From contig JAFTFL010000014.1 of NCBI GenBank assembly GCA_017449525.1, forward strand, positions 1 through 64,000: a DNA stretch of 64,000 bases, given 5' to 3'. A program made the translations under genes and the position numbers. This DNA comes from Bacteroidales bacterium. GTDB taxonomy: Bacteria > Bacteroidota > Bacteroidia > Bacteroidales > P3. The notes under the pieces were generated by a model. The model had not been told where the DNA came from, made no database searches, and saw only the letters and a list, made by a program, of their open reading frames with translations. The stretch's first letter is position 1; each line of letters begins with the position of its first letter. Shown one piece after another: positions 54,355 through 64,000 of the stretch.

Positions 54355-57009
54355 ATGGAAATAGCATCGAAATACGATCCGCATGCCGTTGAGGACAAGT
54401 GGTATGCTTTTTGGTTGGAGAAAAAACTCTTCCACTCAGAGCCCGACGGGCGTCAACCCTACACGGTGGTCATTCCGCCTCCCAATGTAACGGGGGTACT
54501 GCACATGGGCCACATGCTGAATAATACTATACAGGACGTGCTGGTGCGCCGTGCCCGCATGCTGGGACGCAACGCCTGTTGGGTGCCCGGCGTGGACCAC
54601 GCCAGCATAGCCACCGAGGCCAAAGTGGTGGCAATGCTCAAGGAGCGTGGCATTGAAAAACGCGACCTGACCCGCGACGAGTTCATGAAGTATGCCTGGG
54701 AATGGAAGGAGAAGTATGGCGGCATCATACTGCAGCAACTGCGCAAGCTTGGGGCAGGCTGCGACTGGGACCGCACTGCTTTCACTATGGACGAGGTGCG
54801 CTACCCCAGCGTCATCAAGGTCTTTGTGGATCTGTACCGTAAGGGACTTATCTATCGCGGCGCGCGCATGGTCAATTGGGACCCGAAGGCGTTGACGGCC
54901 GTCAGCGACGAGGAGGTGGTCTACAAGGAGAGTCACGGCAAGTTGTTCTACCTGCGCTACTATGTGGACAATGGGGCTGGGCAGCCCAGCGACAAGTATG
55001 TGGTGGTGGCTACCACGCGTCCGGAAACCATCCTGGGCGACACGGCCGTGTGCGTTCATCCCGAGGACGAACGCTACGGCGACCTGAAGGGCAAACGGCT
55101 TATTGTGCCACTGGTGGGTCGCAGTGTGCCGGTGATAATGGACGAATATGTAGACCGCGAGTTTGGTACGGGTGCGTTGAAAATCACCCCGGCACACGAT
55201 GTGAATGACTACAACCTCGGTTTGAAGTACGACCTCGAGACTATCAACATCTTCAACGACAACGGCACGCTCAATGAGGCTGGCCAGCAGTATGCAGGCA
55301 TGGACCGCTTTGCATGCCGCAAGCAGATTATGAAGGACCTTGAGGAGGCCGGACTGGTGGAGAAGGTGGAGGACTACACGAACAAGGTGGGCCACTCCGA
55401 ACGCACCGATGCCGTGATAGAGCCCAAGCTCAGCACGCAATGGTTTCTGCGTATGGACACCCTCGCACCGAAAGCCCTGGAGGCTGTCGAGAGTGGACGT
55501 ATACAGTTCCACCCCGAGAAGTTCAAGAATACCTATCGCCACTGGTTAGAGAACATCAAGGACTGGTGCATCAGCCGCCAGCTGTGGTGGGGGCAGCGCA
55601 TACCAGCATACTACTACGACCTGAACGGACACACCGAGACGGTGGTGGCAGAATCGGCCGAGGATGCACTGCGCCAGGCACGTGAGAAGCGCCCCGACCT
55701 GCAGGCCGCCGACCTGCGCCAAGACGAGGATGTGCTGGACACCTGGTTCAGTAGTTGGCTGTGGCCCATGTCGCTCTTTGACGGCATCCGCAACCCCGAC
55801 AATCCAGAAATAAAATACTACTATCCCACGGCCGACCTCATCACTGCCCCAGACATCATATTCTTCTGGGTGGCGCGCATGATTATGGCTGGCGAAGAGT
55901 ATATGGGTGAGGTGCCGTTCCGCCATGTGTACTTCACTGGTATTGTGCGCGACAAGCTGGGCCGCAAGATGTCGAAGCAGCTTGGTAACAGCCCCGACCC
56001 GATTGCCCTTATGGAACAATATGGTGCTGACGGGGTGCGTATGGGCATGCTCCTTACGGCGCCTGCGGGCAACGACTTGCCTTTCGACGAGAGTATCTGT
56101 GAGCAGGGGCGCAACTTTGCTAATAAGATATGGAACGCGCTGCGCTTGGTCAAGGGGTGGCCTGTCAGCGACGAGCTGAAGCAGTCGGCCGACTGCCGCG
56201 TCAGTGTGGAATGGATGGAGCAACGCATTGCAGCGGTGCTCGAAGAGATAGAGCACGACTTTGATGCCTACAGACTGAGCGAGGCACTGATGAAGAGTTA
56301 TAAGCTGGTGTGGGACGACTTCTGCTCGTGGTATTTGGAAATGATAAAGCCAGCCTATGGCAGCCCGATAGACCGCGAAACGATGAGCAGCACGCTCGAC
56401 ATTTTCGAGCGACTGATGTGTATGCTGCACCCTTTCATGCCATTCATCACCGAAGAGATCTGGCACCTGCTGCGCGAACGCTGCGAGCATGCGTCCATCA
56501 TGATGGAGCACATGCCCACCTCGGTGTTCTACGACCAGCGGCTGCTCGACGAGTTTGCTACCGCTCAGGCCATAGCCACGGGGGTGCGCGGCTTGCGCAA
56601 CAGTCGCGGCCTGTCGCCCAAAGAACCGCTTGCACTGATGCTGCTGAAGCACAGCGACGATGCGCCCCAGTGTCCCCGATTCGAAGGCATTGTGTCCAAG
56701 TTGGCCAACCTCAGTTCCATGGAGACAGTGCAAAGCAAGCCCGAGGGTGCTCTCTCATTCATGGTGGGCACCACCGAGTGTTTCGTGCCGATGAGCCAGG
56801 ACATCGATAGGGAGGCAGAGCTGCAAAAGTTGCAGGCCGACCTGCAATATCAAGAAGGTTTCCTCGCCTCCGTTATGAAGAAGCTGAACAATGACAAGTT
56901 CGTCAACGGTGCTCCCGAGAAGGTAGTGGCCGTAGAGCGTCAGAAGCGAGCCGACGCAGAGCAGAAGATAGAGGCTATCAAAGCACAGATGGCAGCATTA
57001 CAGGCATGA
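54355..57009 (+). CDS. valS: Valyl-tRNA synthetase
   Basis: An 884-residue class Ia synthetase. The HIGH motif is [19 protein letters not shown] (41-59), the KMSKS equivalent is [12 protein letters not shown] (538-549), the CP1 editing domain lies between, and the C-terminal coiled coil that contacts tRNA spans about 815-884. It ends with TGA overlapping the folC ATG (ATGA). Confidence 0.97.
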   Translation: MEIASKYDPHAVEDKWYAFWLEKKLFHSEPDGRQPYTVVIPPPNVTGVLHMGHMLNNTIQDVLVRRARMLGRNACWVPGVDHASIATEAKVVAMLKERGIEKRDLTRDEFMKYAWEWKEKYGGIILQQLRKLGAGCDWDRTAFTMDEVRYPSVIKVFVDLYRKGLIYRGARMVNWDPKALTAVSDEEVVYKESHGKLFYLRYYVDNGAGQPSDKYVVVATTRPETILGDTAVCVHPEDERYGDLKGKRLIVPLVGRSVPVIMDEYVDREFGTGALKITPAHDVNDYNLGLKYDLETINIFNDNGTLNEAGQQYAGMDRFACRKQIMKDLEEAGLVEKVEDYTNKVGHSERTDAVIEPKLSTQWFLRMDTLAPKALEAVESGRIQFHPEKFKNTYRHWLENIKDWCISRQLWWGQRIPAYYYDLNGHTETVVAESAEDALRQAREKRPDLQAADLRQDEDVLDTWFSSWLWPMSLFDGIRNPDNPEIKYYYPTADLITAPDIIFFWVARMIMAGEEYMGEVPFRHVYFTGIVRDKLGRKMSKQLGNSPDPIALMEQYGADGVRMGMLLTAPAGNDLPFDESICEQGRNFANKIWNALRLVKGWPVSDELKQSADCRVSVEWMEQRIAAVLEEIEHDFDAYRLSEALMKSYKLVWDDFCSWYLEMIKPAYGSPIDRETMSSTLDIFERLMCMLHPFMPFITEEIWHLLRERCEHASIMMEHMPTSVFYDQRLLDEFATAQAIATGVRGLRNSRGLSPKEPLALMLLKHSDDAPQCPRFEGIVSKLANLSSMETVQSKPEGALSFMVGTTECFVPMSQDIDREAELQKLQADLQYQEGFLASVMKKLNNDKFVNGAPEKVVAVERQKRADAEQKIEAIKAQMAALQA

Positions 57010-58337
57010 CTTACGACGAAACGCTGAACTACATGTTTGCCAGTCTCCCGATGTATCACCGCATCGGCGCAGCGGCATACAAGGCCGACATCAAGCCTAC
57101 GGTGGCCTTTATGGCACAATTGGGTAACCCTGAGCGCAGGTTTCGCTGCATTCATGTGGCCGGCACCAATGGGAAAGGCTCGGTGAGCCACTTCCTGGCC
57201 TCTACGCTGCAGGAGGCGGGTTACAAGGTGGGACTGTACACTTCGCCTCATCTTGTGGACTTCCGTGAAAGGATACGGGTGAATGGTTCCATGATTACCC
57301 GCGACGCGGTGGTAGACTTTGTAGAGCAGCATCGAGAGGCAATGGAACAGCTGCAGCTGTCCTTTTTCGAAATGACAGTAGGACTGGCATTCGACTACTT
57401 CGCACGCAGTGCCGTAGATGTGGCTGTGGTGGAGGTGGGCATGGGCGGCAGATTGGATTCGACCAATGTGGTGCATCCCGACCTCAGCATTATTACCAAC
57501 ATAGGGATGGACCACACTCAATTCCTCGGCATCACACTGCCGGAGATAGCACGGGAGAAGGCTGGCATTATCAAAGACGAGGTGCCTGTGGTAATAGGCG
57601 AAACGCAAGGCGAGACGGAACCCGTGTTTCGGGCTGCGGCTGCTGCGCATCATGCCCCCATCAGCTTTGCAGACCAAAAATGGAACCTGCAGGTGGTCGG
57701 TGCTACGGTCGATGGTTTGGATGTGGCCATCTGCAGTGCTACGGGTGCAACTACGGAACAATTTCACTCGCCGTTGGCTGGTGCATATCAGCGCAAGAAC
57801 CTGATCACGGTGCGCGAGGCAGTGGAAGTGCTGCGCACAAACCGACTGTTTGACATCTCGGACACAGCACTGCGCAACGGCATAGCCCGAGTGCAAAGCA
57901 ATACCCACCTACGCGGCCGTTGGCAAGTTATCGGCCAAAAGCCACTCACCATCTGTGAGACGGCACACAATGCAGACGGTGTGGAGGCAATGTTGGAGCG
58001 AATAGGAGAGATGCGCGGTTCGTTCAAGAAGTTGCGAATAGTATATGGCTGTGTGAGTGATAAGGACTGCGGCAAAATACTGTCCCTCATAGAGGAACGC
58101 CTGCATCAGTGGGGGGTCGATGCCGAGTGGTACTTCACTCAACCCTCCGTGCAACGGCGGATGCCAGTGGAACGGCTTACGGAAGAAGTGGCGAAACTGC
58201 ACATAATGGGACAAAAGATTATCTCACCCAAAGAGGCATTGGAGATGGCTCGCGTGGATGCATCGCCAGACGACTTGGTGCTTGTTACAGGCAGCATTTT
58301 CTTAGTGGCCGACGTGTTGGGACAGGAAGAGAGTTGA
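57006..58337 (+). CDS. folC: Folylpolyglutamate/dihydrofolate synthase
   Basis: A 443-residue Mur-ligase-type enzyme. The P-loop is [17 protein letters not shown] (50-66), then [25 protein letters not shown], and [15 protein letters not shown]. It adds glutamate to dihydropteroate and/or folates; from this motif set alone, bifunctional FolC is likely. It is translationally coupled to valS by a 4-bp overlap. Confidence 0.96.
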   Translation: MTYDETLNYMFASLPMYHRIGAAAYKADIKPTVAFMAQLGNPERRFRCIHVAGTNGKGSVSHFLASTLQEAGYKVGLYTSPHLVDFRERIRVNGSMITRDAVVDFVEQHREAMEQLQLSFFEMTVGLAFDYFARSAVDVAVVEVGMGGRLDSTNVVHPDLSIITNIGMDHTQFLGITLPEIAREKAGIIKDEVPVVIGETQGETEPVFRAAAAAHHAPISFADQKWNLQVVGATVDGLDVAICSATGATTEQFHSPLAGAYQRKNLITVREAVEVLRTNRLFDISDTALRNGIARVQSNTHLRGRWQVIGQKPLTICETAHNADGVEAMLERIGEMRGSFKKLRIVYGCVSDKDCGKILSLIEERLHQWGVDAEWYFTQPSVQRRMPVERLTEEVAKLHIMGQKIISPKEALEMARVDASPDDLVLVTGSIFLVADVLGQEES

Positions 58338-58391
58338 GCTCCACAATAGGTAAACTACACCTTAATATTATATATACAAAGACAACAGATC

Positions 58392-59924
58392 ATGGCAACA
58401 AATAATGAAGACCAATTCAAGAAGGTGGTAGCCCATGCAAAAGAATATGGGTTCATATTCCCGTCGAGCGAAATATACGATGGGTTGGCTGCAGTGTATG
58501 ACTACGGGCAGTTGGGCACAGAGTTGAAAAACAACATCAAGCAGTACTGGTGGCGTGCTATGGTGCAATACCATGAGAACATAGTGGGCATTGACAGTGC
58601 TATCTTTATGCACCCACGCATTTGGAAGGCGTCAGGTCATGTGGACGCTTTCAACGATCCGCTCATTGACAATCGGGACAGCAAGAAAAGGTACAGAGCC
58701 GATGTGCTCATTGAGGAGCACATAGCCAAGATAGAGGATAAGATAGAGAAGGAGTGCGAGAAAGCACGCAAACGCTTTGGAGAAGCCTTCGATAGGCAGC
58801 AGTTTGTGTCGACCAATGCCCGTGTGCTTGAGCATCAAAAGCAAATAGATGAAATCAAGGAGCGCTACGGCCGCTGCATGAATGATAATGACCTGACGGG
58901 TCTGAAGCAGCTCATCTTGGATTTAGGCATTGTATGTCCCATAAGTGGCACGCGCAACTGGACAGACGTCCGTCAATTTAATCTGATGTTCGCCACCCGT
59001 ATGGGGTCAGTGATTGACGACAGCGACACGCTCTATCTTCGCCCAGAGACAGCGCAGGGCATCTTTGTGAATTTCCTCAATGTGCAGAAGAGTGGACGCA
59101 TGAAAGTCCCATTCGGCATAGCCCAGATAGGCAAGGCCTTCCGCAACGAAATTGTGGCAAGACAGTTCATATTCCGCATGCGCGAGTTCGAACAAATGGA
59201 AATGCAGTTCTTCGTACGTCCAGGAACTGAGCTGGAATGGTTCAAGTATTGGAAGGAAGAACGCCTGAAATGGCATCTCAGCCTCGGTTTGCCAGCCGAC
59301 AGTTTCCGCTACCACGACCATGAGAAACTGGCACACTATGCCAATGCAGCTACTGATATAGAGTTCCGCTTCCCGTTCGGCTTCAAGGAACTTGAAGGGG
59401 TGCATAGCCGCACCGACTTTGATCTAAGTCGCCACAGTGAGTTCAGCGGAAAGAAACTTCAGTACTACGATGCCGAACTTGGCGAGGCGTATACACCCTA
59501 CGTCATTGAGACCTCAATAGGGGTGGACCGCACGTTCTTGGCAATCTTCAGCCACGCCTTGAAGGAGGAACAACTGGAGGATGGCAGTACACGCACGGTG
59601 TTGAACCTGCCTCCGATGTTGGCTCCCTACAAGGCTGCAGTGCTGCCGCTGGTGAAAAAGGACGGTCTACCAGAGAAGGCTCGTAGCATTGTGGATATGC
59701 TGAAGTACGACTACATGGTTCAGTACGATGAGAAGGATGCTATCGGGCGTAGGTATCGTAGACAGGATGCCATAGGCACTCCATTCTGCATTACCGTGGA
59801 TAATGATACGTTGCAGGACGACACGGTTACTGTGCGCCTGCGCGACACGATGCAACAGGAGCGCGTTGCGACGGCCAATTTGCAGCAATTCTTGAGCGAC
59901 CATCTGCGCCCCAAGGTACAGTAG
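58392..59924 (+). CDS. glyS: Glycyl-tRNA synthetase (alpha2 type)
   Basis: A 510-residue class II synthetase of the single-chain dimeric type. It starts with FKKVVAHAKEYGFIFPSSEI and contains KAFRNEIVARQFIFRMREF (motif 2), FVRPGTELEWFKYW and ETSIGVDRTFLAI (motif 3). An anticodon-binding domain forms the last 110 residues. It lies 54 bp downstream of folC and ends at a bidirectional terminator (59981-60040). Confidence 0.97.
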   Translation: MATNNEDQFKKVVAHAKEYGFIFPSSEIYDGLAAVYDYGQLGTELKNNIKQYWWRAMVQYHENIVGIDSAIFMHPRIWKASGHVDAFNDPLIDNRDSKKRYRADVLIEEHIAKIEDKIEKECEKARKRFGEAFDRQQFVSTNARVLEHQKQIDEIKERYGRCMNDNDLTGLKQLILDLGIVCPISGTRNWTDVRQFNLMFATRMGSVIDDSDTLYLRPETAQGIFVNFLNVQKSGRMKVPFGIAQIGKAFRNEIVARQFIFRMREFEQMEMQFFVRPGTELEWFKYWKEERLKWHLSLGLPADSFRYHDHEKLAHYANAATDIEFRFPFGFKELEGVHSRTDFDLSRHSEFSGKKLQYYDAELGEAYTPYVIETSIGVDRTFLAIFSHALKEEQLEDGSTRTVLNLPPMLAPYKAAVLPLVKKDGLPEKARSIVDMLKYDYMVQYDEKDAIGRRYRRQDAIGTPFCITVDNDTLQDDTVTVRLRDTMQQERVATANLQQFLSDHLRPKVQ

Positions 59925-59980
59925 GTGCTTGGATGTAGGTGTTCGGGTCGAAGTCCGAATGCTGAGATAGGCAACAGGAA

Positions 59981-60040
59981 AAAAGCACGTACCCACCGTT
60001 CTTAGTTATGAGGTAGCACGGTGGGTACGTGCTTTTTGTT
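59981..60040. terminator. Bidirectional terminator between glyS and beta-barrel gene
   Basis: Perfect 19-bp stem (59981-59999 with 60018-60036), 18-nt loop. On the plus strand it ends in TTTTT for glyS; on the minus strand it ends in TTTTTT for the gene at 60062-61408. Confidence 0.9.
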
Positions 60041-60061
60041 CTATTGAACGTAATGGTGTGC

Positions 60062-61408
60062 TTAGAAATGGTATTCTGCAGACAACATCAGACGCAGGTT
60101 TCCCACAGAACCCAAGGGGTCGACCACGTAGTGCTGTAACATGGTTGATGAGACGGGGGTACTAAGCATGGCGTAGTGTGCTTCAGTATATTCTGCTTCG
60201 AAATAGACATTGAAGTGGTCGTTGGCGTGGTAACCTATACGTGGCTGAATGCGCCATAATCGGTGTATGTCGTAGCCTCGGCCGTAGAACGTCGTATACG
60301 CAGGGTCAAACATTGTTTGGCCGAAGTTTGCTGCGTTGCCATAGGCAAGGAATAGGCCAGGGCGCCAATGACCGTTGGCACGACCGAAGTCCACCCATGC
60401 CAAGTGCCAAGCTTGGGTGTTGTACGAGAAAGAGTTTTGCGTGGGGGAAAAGGTCTCGGAATATCCGCCCATGGATGCTATTTCGCTCAGATTGTTGGCG
60501 TATAGATATTGGGCACGTAGGCTCCAGTTGCCCAGCGAGTAGCGCATAAAACAGGTGAGCGAGGGCGCGGAGACAAGGCCGCTGGTGGCATGGATGCCGA
60601 GCGAATCGCTGTAGGACGTACGGGGACGGAGCGTGATGAGATGGACACCTGCGCCCAACAACAACTGTTCAGAGCGATATCTTATAGTAAGGTTGCTTTC
60701 GGGTAGTGGGCTGTGGCGCAAATACTGAGGGCTGCCGCCTTGTGGGCCGTCGCTCATATTGTCTAATTGTGAGGAGAGGGTGGCTGCAAAGTCCCAGCGA
60801 CCCAGCCTGTAGTCGTAGCTTATCAGGCCTTGTCGACAATAGGGATGGAACGGAGCCCCCATATTCAAAGGGCGTGTGTTGGGCATCACCTCGGCTGCTA
60901 CCAAAGGGTGCCAGTATTGCCCCGCCAGCAGTTGGCTGTGAGTCCAGTTCAGTTGGAAATAGGCATGCCGTAGGCGTAGATTGTTGATTGTCGCATTGGT
61001 GGCACCTGTGAAGTCTCCTTCTATATAGGCGCGGGTGTGGGCTCCCATCATGTCTGGACCACTGATGTGGAGGCCAAGTCGTGCGGTAATGGCCAGCATA
61101 TTCCACGATGCCACGTTGTTCAAGTCCCGTCCTTCGGCATCAGACTGCCAGCGTTGAGGGTAGAATAGCATCATGGTTTCGCGTCCCCCCACAACTTCGC
61201 GGCTGTCGGCATAGAAGTGAGGATTGACAAATCCCGACCAGCGTAAACGCCACGTGGCAGGTGTGCTGTCGGCTGTGGCGTAGACGGGCGTTTTCTCGGT
61301 ACTTCGGGTCGATAAATCTGATGGCTCTGAATGGGAGGCTGCCGCGTAGACTGCATTCGTAAGAAAGAGTAGGCCGAAGAGGAGGATGGTCAGCGAGTGT
61401 TGTTTCAT
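60062..61408 (-). CDS. Outer-membrane porin-like beta-barrel protein
   Basis: A 448-residue exported protein with a signal peptide (about 1-22, ending NAVYAAA). The mature part contains repeated amphipathic aromatic-rich strands (RLGRWDFAATLSSQ, YFQLNWTHSQLLAGQYWHPL, FNVYFEAEYTEAHYAM) and ends LRLMLSAEYHF, with C-terminal Phe. This fits a Bacteroidetes porin (DcaP-like or nutrient porin). The start at 61408 gives a clean signal peptide; upstream in-frame residues are unlikely to be translated. A hairpin lies directly before the start. Confidence 0.85.
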   Translation of the reverse strand: MKQHSLTILLFGLLFLTNAVYAAASHSEPSDLSTRSTEKTPVYATADSTPATWRLRWSGFVNPHFYADSREVVGGRETMMLFYPQRWQSDAEGRDLNNVASWNMLAITARLGLHISGPDMMGAHTRAYIEGDFTGATNATINNLRLRHAYFQLNWTHSQLLAGQYWHPLVAAEVMPNTRPLNMGAPFHPYCRQGLISYDYRLGRWDFAATLSSQLDNMSDGPQGGSPQYLRHSPLPESNLTIRYRSEQLLLGAGVHLITLRPRTSYSDSLGIHATSGLVSAPSLTCFMRYSLGNWSLRAQYLYANNLSEIASMGGYSETFSPTQNSFSYNTQAWHLAWVDFGRANGHWRPGLFLAYGNAANFGQTMFDPAYTTFYGRGYDIHRLWRIQPRIGYHANDHFNVYFEAEYTEAHYAMLSTPVSSTMLQHYVVDPLGSVGNLRLMLSAEYHF

Positions 61409-61424
61409 CTTGGAAGTGGTATGA

Positions 61425-61458
61425 GGAGCATGCCACTCTGTCTTGGGTGGCATGCTCC
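61425..61458. repeat. Perfect 12-bp inverted repeat in the beta-barrel gene leader
   Basis: GGAGCATGCCAC (61425-61436) and GTGGCATGCTCC (61447-61458), 10-nt loop, just 17 nt before the beta-barrel ATG on the transcribed strand. No T-run follows, so it is not a standard terminator; it could be an operator or a 5'-leader hairpin. Confidence 0.6.
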
Positions 61459-61535
61459 GTGTGCTATATATATTATAGGTGTAGCGTGTGGTGTTTGGTG
61501 GCGATGAAAATGGCTCTGAGTATCGAGCGACGGTT

Positions 61536-62255
61536 TTACTTCTTGTTGTTGGCAATGGCCAGCATTACGCCGAGAGCTACGCCCAAAACGGCAGCGAAAA
61601 GCACCTGCCAAGTGCCCGGCAGGAGGAAGGTGATGGTATGGGCTGGGAACCAAAAGAGAGGAATGGTCTTCTTCAAAGTGAAGCCCCAGTGGCGTTGCCA
61701 GTCAATAGAGGAGAGCATTTCGCCCATGGGCATACGGCTCAGCAGCCCATTGACGGTGCCACCTGTGCGTAAAATGTGGATGTCGGTGCACTTGTGGAAC
61801 GTCATCATGACTGGGGCGAAGATGCTGTTCATAGCAACGCTGATGCTAAAGGCTATGCCCACTTTGCCCCAGCTTAGCGGACCGTTGAAGGTCTCAACTA
61901 TTGCGGCAATCGTCTCGCCTCTGTTCTCAGTGCAGCAACTTGCTATAGTGCCAAGCACCACAGGCATACCAGCTTTGAATACTGACATGGCCAGGCAAAT
62001 GCCCATTCCTAAAAAGCCCCAGACCATCATGCGTGGGACAACGCCGAAGCCAGGCTCGTTGTAGACCCCTTTGCGAATACGCAATCCAATCATCTCTCCC
62101 AGGGTGGAGAGCAGGGCGAACTTGAAGAAGCTCATTACATACGGATAGGCATTGGTCAAATTCTTGAACCCGTCTAAGAATCCAGTTGCGGGAATGAAGA
62201 ATGGTGCCAGTACTATGCAGACACATAGTATCAAAATTAGGTCTTGTCGTTTCAT
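61536..62255 (-). CDS. Inner-membrane protein, weakly Mpv17/PMP22-like
   Basis: A 239-residue protein with about five hydrophobic segments. I recognise it as a common Bacteroidetes membrane protein of unknown role: GLRIRKGVYNEPGFGVVPRM is a conserved block. The C-terminal LFWFPAHTITFLLPGTWQVL loosely resembles the Mpv17/PMP22 signature W-P-x-x-Q-x-x-N-F-x-x-x-P; I cannot confirm this. It lies 83 bp downstream of the Usp-like gene. Confidence 0.75.
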   Translation of the reverse strand: MKRQDLILILCVCIVLAPFFIPATGFLDGFKNLTNAYPYVMSFFKFALLSTLGEMIGLRIRKGVYNEPGFGVVPRMMVWGFLGMGICLAMSVFKAGMPVVLGTIASCCTENRGETIAAIVETFNGPLSWGKVGIAFSISVAMNSIFAPVMMTFHKCTDIHILRTGGTVNGLLSRMPMGEMLSSIDWQRHWGFTLKKTIPLFWFPAHTITFLLPGTWQVLFAAVLGVALGVMLAIANNKK

Positions 62256-62338
62256 TACTGTTATTAGTTTAGTTCTTTTGTGATTACGTTGGTTTAGTCA
62301 AGTGTGTGCTGGTGCGAACCGTACGGCTCAAGAGCCCA

Positions 62339-63199
62339 TCAGTCGCAGAGTATAAAGAAGTCGTCTCGAGGATTTAGGTACATGACGGGGATGTTATGCC
62401 GATTGACAATAGTGCGGTGCTCCTGCACCCCTATGATGTATTCCATCACGTCGCGTTCTGCTGTCGTTACCGAGACGATGAGGTCGTAGTGGCTTTCGGC
62501 TGCAAACTCGATGCCGTCCACATCGGCCCAATTGGCATGCTGCTGCATAATATGGGGCTTGAACGTTATGCCGAGGTTGGTATAGAATTTGTGTAGGAAC
62601 TGCATGTTGGCGTACCATTTGCTTCGCAGCCCTGGGTCGCGGTAGTCGTAGTATAGAGTGTGGATGCTACTGCCGCCGAATCGGGCAAAGTAGCTCGACC
62701 AGATGAACTTCTCTTTGCTTTCGTGTTTGAAGTCGACGGTGAGCGCCACCGATGCGGGTGGTGTGCTGTCGGTTTTAGTCGTCTGTGCGGTGAGAAAGGC
62801 CACCTTGCAGTTTGCAAAGTTGCGGAGCAGTTGCTTCGGATGGGTGGGACTCTTGCGCGGTGCGGTGCGGTCCACCTGCGCCACAATGGCGACGGCGTTG
62901 AGCAGCTCGGGCAGAGTCTCAATGATGTCGGCCGTTTTGCCTGGGATGATGCAGTAATTGGTGTCGGCATAGGAAGCTGCCACCGTGTCGCGTAGTGTGT
63001 GTATAGTCTGCTCGGCATCGTTCTGCGGGCAGGTGGCGAATGTGCTGTCGTTCACGTGAAGCAAAATCAGCCCCTTGTGAAGCATCTGTGCCAATGCCAC
63101 AGCGTGCGACACGACCACCTGTGTCTGGCTCAGGTTAGGTAGATAGGCTATGATGAACTGGTCGCGCTTTTCTTTGGACTTATCCTCGGTGGGTGTCAT
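62339..63199 (-). CDS. Universal-stress-protein-like tandem protein
   Basis: A 286-residue protein that looks like two UspA-like domains (about 10-145 and 155-286), each with alternating strands and helices (IIAYLPNLSQTQVVVSHAV, LILLHVNDS). The ATP-binding G-x2-G-x9-G-S/T motif is missing from the first domain and unclear in the second, so nucleotide binding is doubtful. It starts 36 bp after the surface-protein gene, suggesting cotranscription. Confidence 0.65.
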   Translation of the reverse strand: MTPTEDKSKEKRDQFIIAYLPNLSQTQVVVSHAVALAQMLHKGLILLHVNDSTFATCPQNDAEQTIHTLRDTVAASYADTNYCIIPGKTADIIETLPELLNAVAIVAQVDRTAPRKSPTHPKQLLRNFANCKVAFLTAQTTKTDSTPPASVALTVDFKHESKEKFIWSSYFARFGGSSIHTLYYDYRDPGLRSKWYANMQFLHKFYTNLGITFKPHIMQQHANWADVDGIEFAAESHYDLIVSVTTAERDVMEYIIGVQEHRTIVNRHNIPVMYLNPRDDFFILCD

Positions 63200-63235
63200 G
63201 GGCTGTCGTGGTGTGGTAGGTTGTTGACTCGTGGT

Positions 63236-64000
63236 TCATCGCACAAGGGTTATGTCGCCCTTGAATCGGGTCTTCTTGTTTCCTTCGCAGGTAATATCGC
63301 AGATGTAGGTATATACGCCCGGCTGACACATGTTGCCGTTGTGCCGGCCGTCCCAGCACCGGCTGAGGTCTTTGCTCTCGTACACCAGTTCGCCCCACCG
63401 AGTGAAGATGGCCATGTGGAACTCCTTGACCCAAGAACCTCGCACGCACAACTGGTCGTTCACTCCGTCTCCATTCGGGGTGAAGATATTGGGGATGAAG
63501 ATGTCGCTTTCGCCACATGCCACAGTGATGCAGGGTATCAGTAGTGAATCGCGGTAGTTGCAGCCGAGGCTGTCGGTAACGACTACCGTGAAGGTGGTGC
63601 TGTCTTGCAGTGTGGCAGTAGGGCTGTGGGTCGACGCTCCAGAGAGTGGAGCTATTGGGGTCCAGGCATAACGTCCTTGGGGAATTGGGGTAACGTGGAG
63701 GGTTGTGGACTCGCCGTCGAAAAGGCGTTCGTCGTCAGCCCATACGCGTATGCTGTCGAATGAGTGCTGACGAGCTATTACTATCGAGTCCATCACTTGG
63801 CATCCCTTGCTGTCGGTGGCGGTGATGATGGCTGTGCCTTCGCACAGGTGGTCGCAGGTGGCAGTGGTTGCGCCGTTCGACCACTGGTATGCGTACGGTG
63901 GCACGCCGCCAGAGGCCAGTGCAGTCGCGCTGCCGTTGCACTCCTCGGGGCATGTGATACGTCCCAGGGTGGCTCGCACGTTCATGTCGGCATTCTCTAC
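63236..64000 (-). CDS. Large surface protein with SprB-like repeats and gliding-type C-terminal domain (partial)
   Basis: Only the last 254 residues are in the window; the frame is open to position 64000, so the N-terminus lies outside. Visible parts are a SprB-type repeat (CPEECNGSATALASGGVPPY, then YQWSNGATT and CEGTAIITATDSKGC), a linking beta domain, and the gliding-motility-associated C-terminal domain (CHU_C; IFIPNIFTPNGDGVNDQL, FTRWGELVYES, WDGRHNGNMCQPGVYTY). Such domains direct export and anchoring through the type IX system. Confidence 0.9.
   Translation of the reverse strand, partial: VENADMNVRATLGRITCPEECNGSATALASGGVPPYAYQWSNGATTATCDHLCEGTAIITATDSKGCQVMDSIVIARQHSFDSIRVWADDERLFDGESTTLHVTPIPQGRYAWTPIAPLSGASTHSPTATLQDSTTFTVVVTDSLGCNYRDSLLIPCITVACGESDIFIPNIFTPNGDGVNDQLCVRGSWVKEFHMAIFTRWGELVYESKDLSRCWDGRHNGNMCQPGVYTYICDITCEGNKKTRFKGDITLVR

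Noticed and set aside
54436-57908. Long minus-strand frames opposite valS and folC
   Set aside because: Antisense to genes with complete synthetase and ligase motifs; long shadows are expected in GC-rich codons.

Overview
The window looks like a chromosomal segment of a Bacteroidales bacterium, most likely Prevotella-like. The evidence is: a C-terminal type IX secretion sorting domain (10.8-13.8 kb); a gliding-motility-type C-terminal domain with SprB-like repeats (63.2-64.0 kb); GldF/GldG proteins; a complete Bat 'aerotolerance' operon; and promoters of the Bacteroidetes type (-33 TTTG and -7 TAnnTTTG, spacer about 20). The genus is an inference; no rRNA or other decisive marker is present.

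Layout. 0-0.7 kb: a decayed transposase (IS3-type OrfA) and a tRNA-Arg with its own promoter and terminator. 0.8-4.4 kb (minus): family 2 glycosyltransferase, ECF sigma factor, outer-membrane protein and GNAT acetyltransferase. 4.5-7.4 kb (plus): tgt and comEC. 7.4-10.6 kb (minus): tyrS, rpsP, rimM and a DksA-like protein. 10.8-13.8 kb (minus): a 1018-residue T9SS-exported repeat protein, followed by about 0.8 kb without a convincing gene. 14.6-24.8 kb (plus): moxR, a DUF58 protein, an accessory membrane protein, batA-batB-batC-batD-batE and a WG-repeat protein, in one run. 24.9-29.5 kb (plus): an RseC-like protein, a 79-residue orphan, and a large protein with a RecB-type nuclease motif fused to an SF1 helicase (Dna2-like). 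29.6-40.8 kb (minus): a tightly spaced nine-gene run of M28 peptidase, gldF, gldG, DUF4340 protein, surE, a small membrane protein, lpxB, a SpoIID-domain protein and an LTA-synthase-like protein. 41.0-49.0 kb (minus): a run headed by glnS (good promoter), then a membrane glycosyltransferase, a lipoprotein, pheT, a repeat protein and a pseudouridine synthase. 49.1-53.8 kb: trmN6-like methyltransferase (minus), aroB and a nitroreductase (plus), and a caspase-fold protein lacking its catalytic Cys (minus). 53.8-54.3 kb: a gene-poor stretch with a promoter-like signal, a perfect 12-bp hairpin and short degenerate repeats. 54.4-59.9 kb (plus): valS, folC, glyS. 60.1-64.0 kb (minus): a beta-barrel protein, a membrane protein, a Usp-like protein and the C-terminal part of a large T9SS/gliding-type surface protein that runs off the window.

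Most of the window is housekeeping: four aminoacyl-tRNA synthetases plus pheT, tRNA and rRNA modification, lipid A and envelope functions. No CRISPR array, prophage or intact mobile element is visible. The points most worth a second look are the Dna2-like nuclease-helicase, the caspase and M28 proteins with altered active sites, and the two gene-poor intergenic regions (13.8-14.6 and 53.8-54.3 kb), which share short repeats and carry promoter-like or hairpin signals. I did not find a clearly new multi-gene system.
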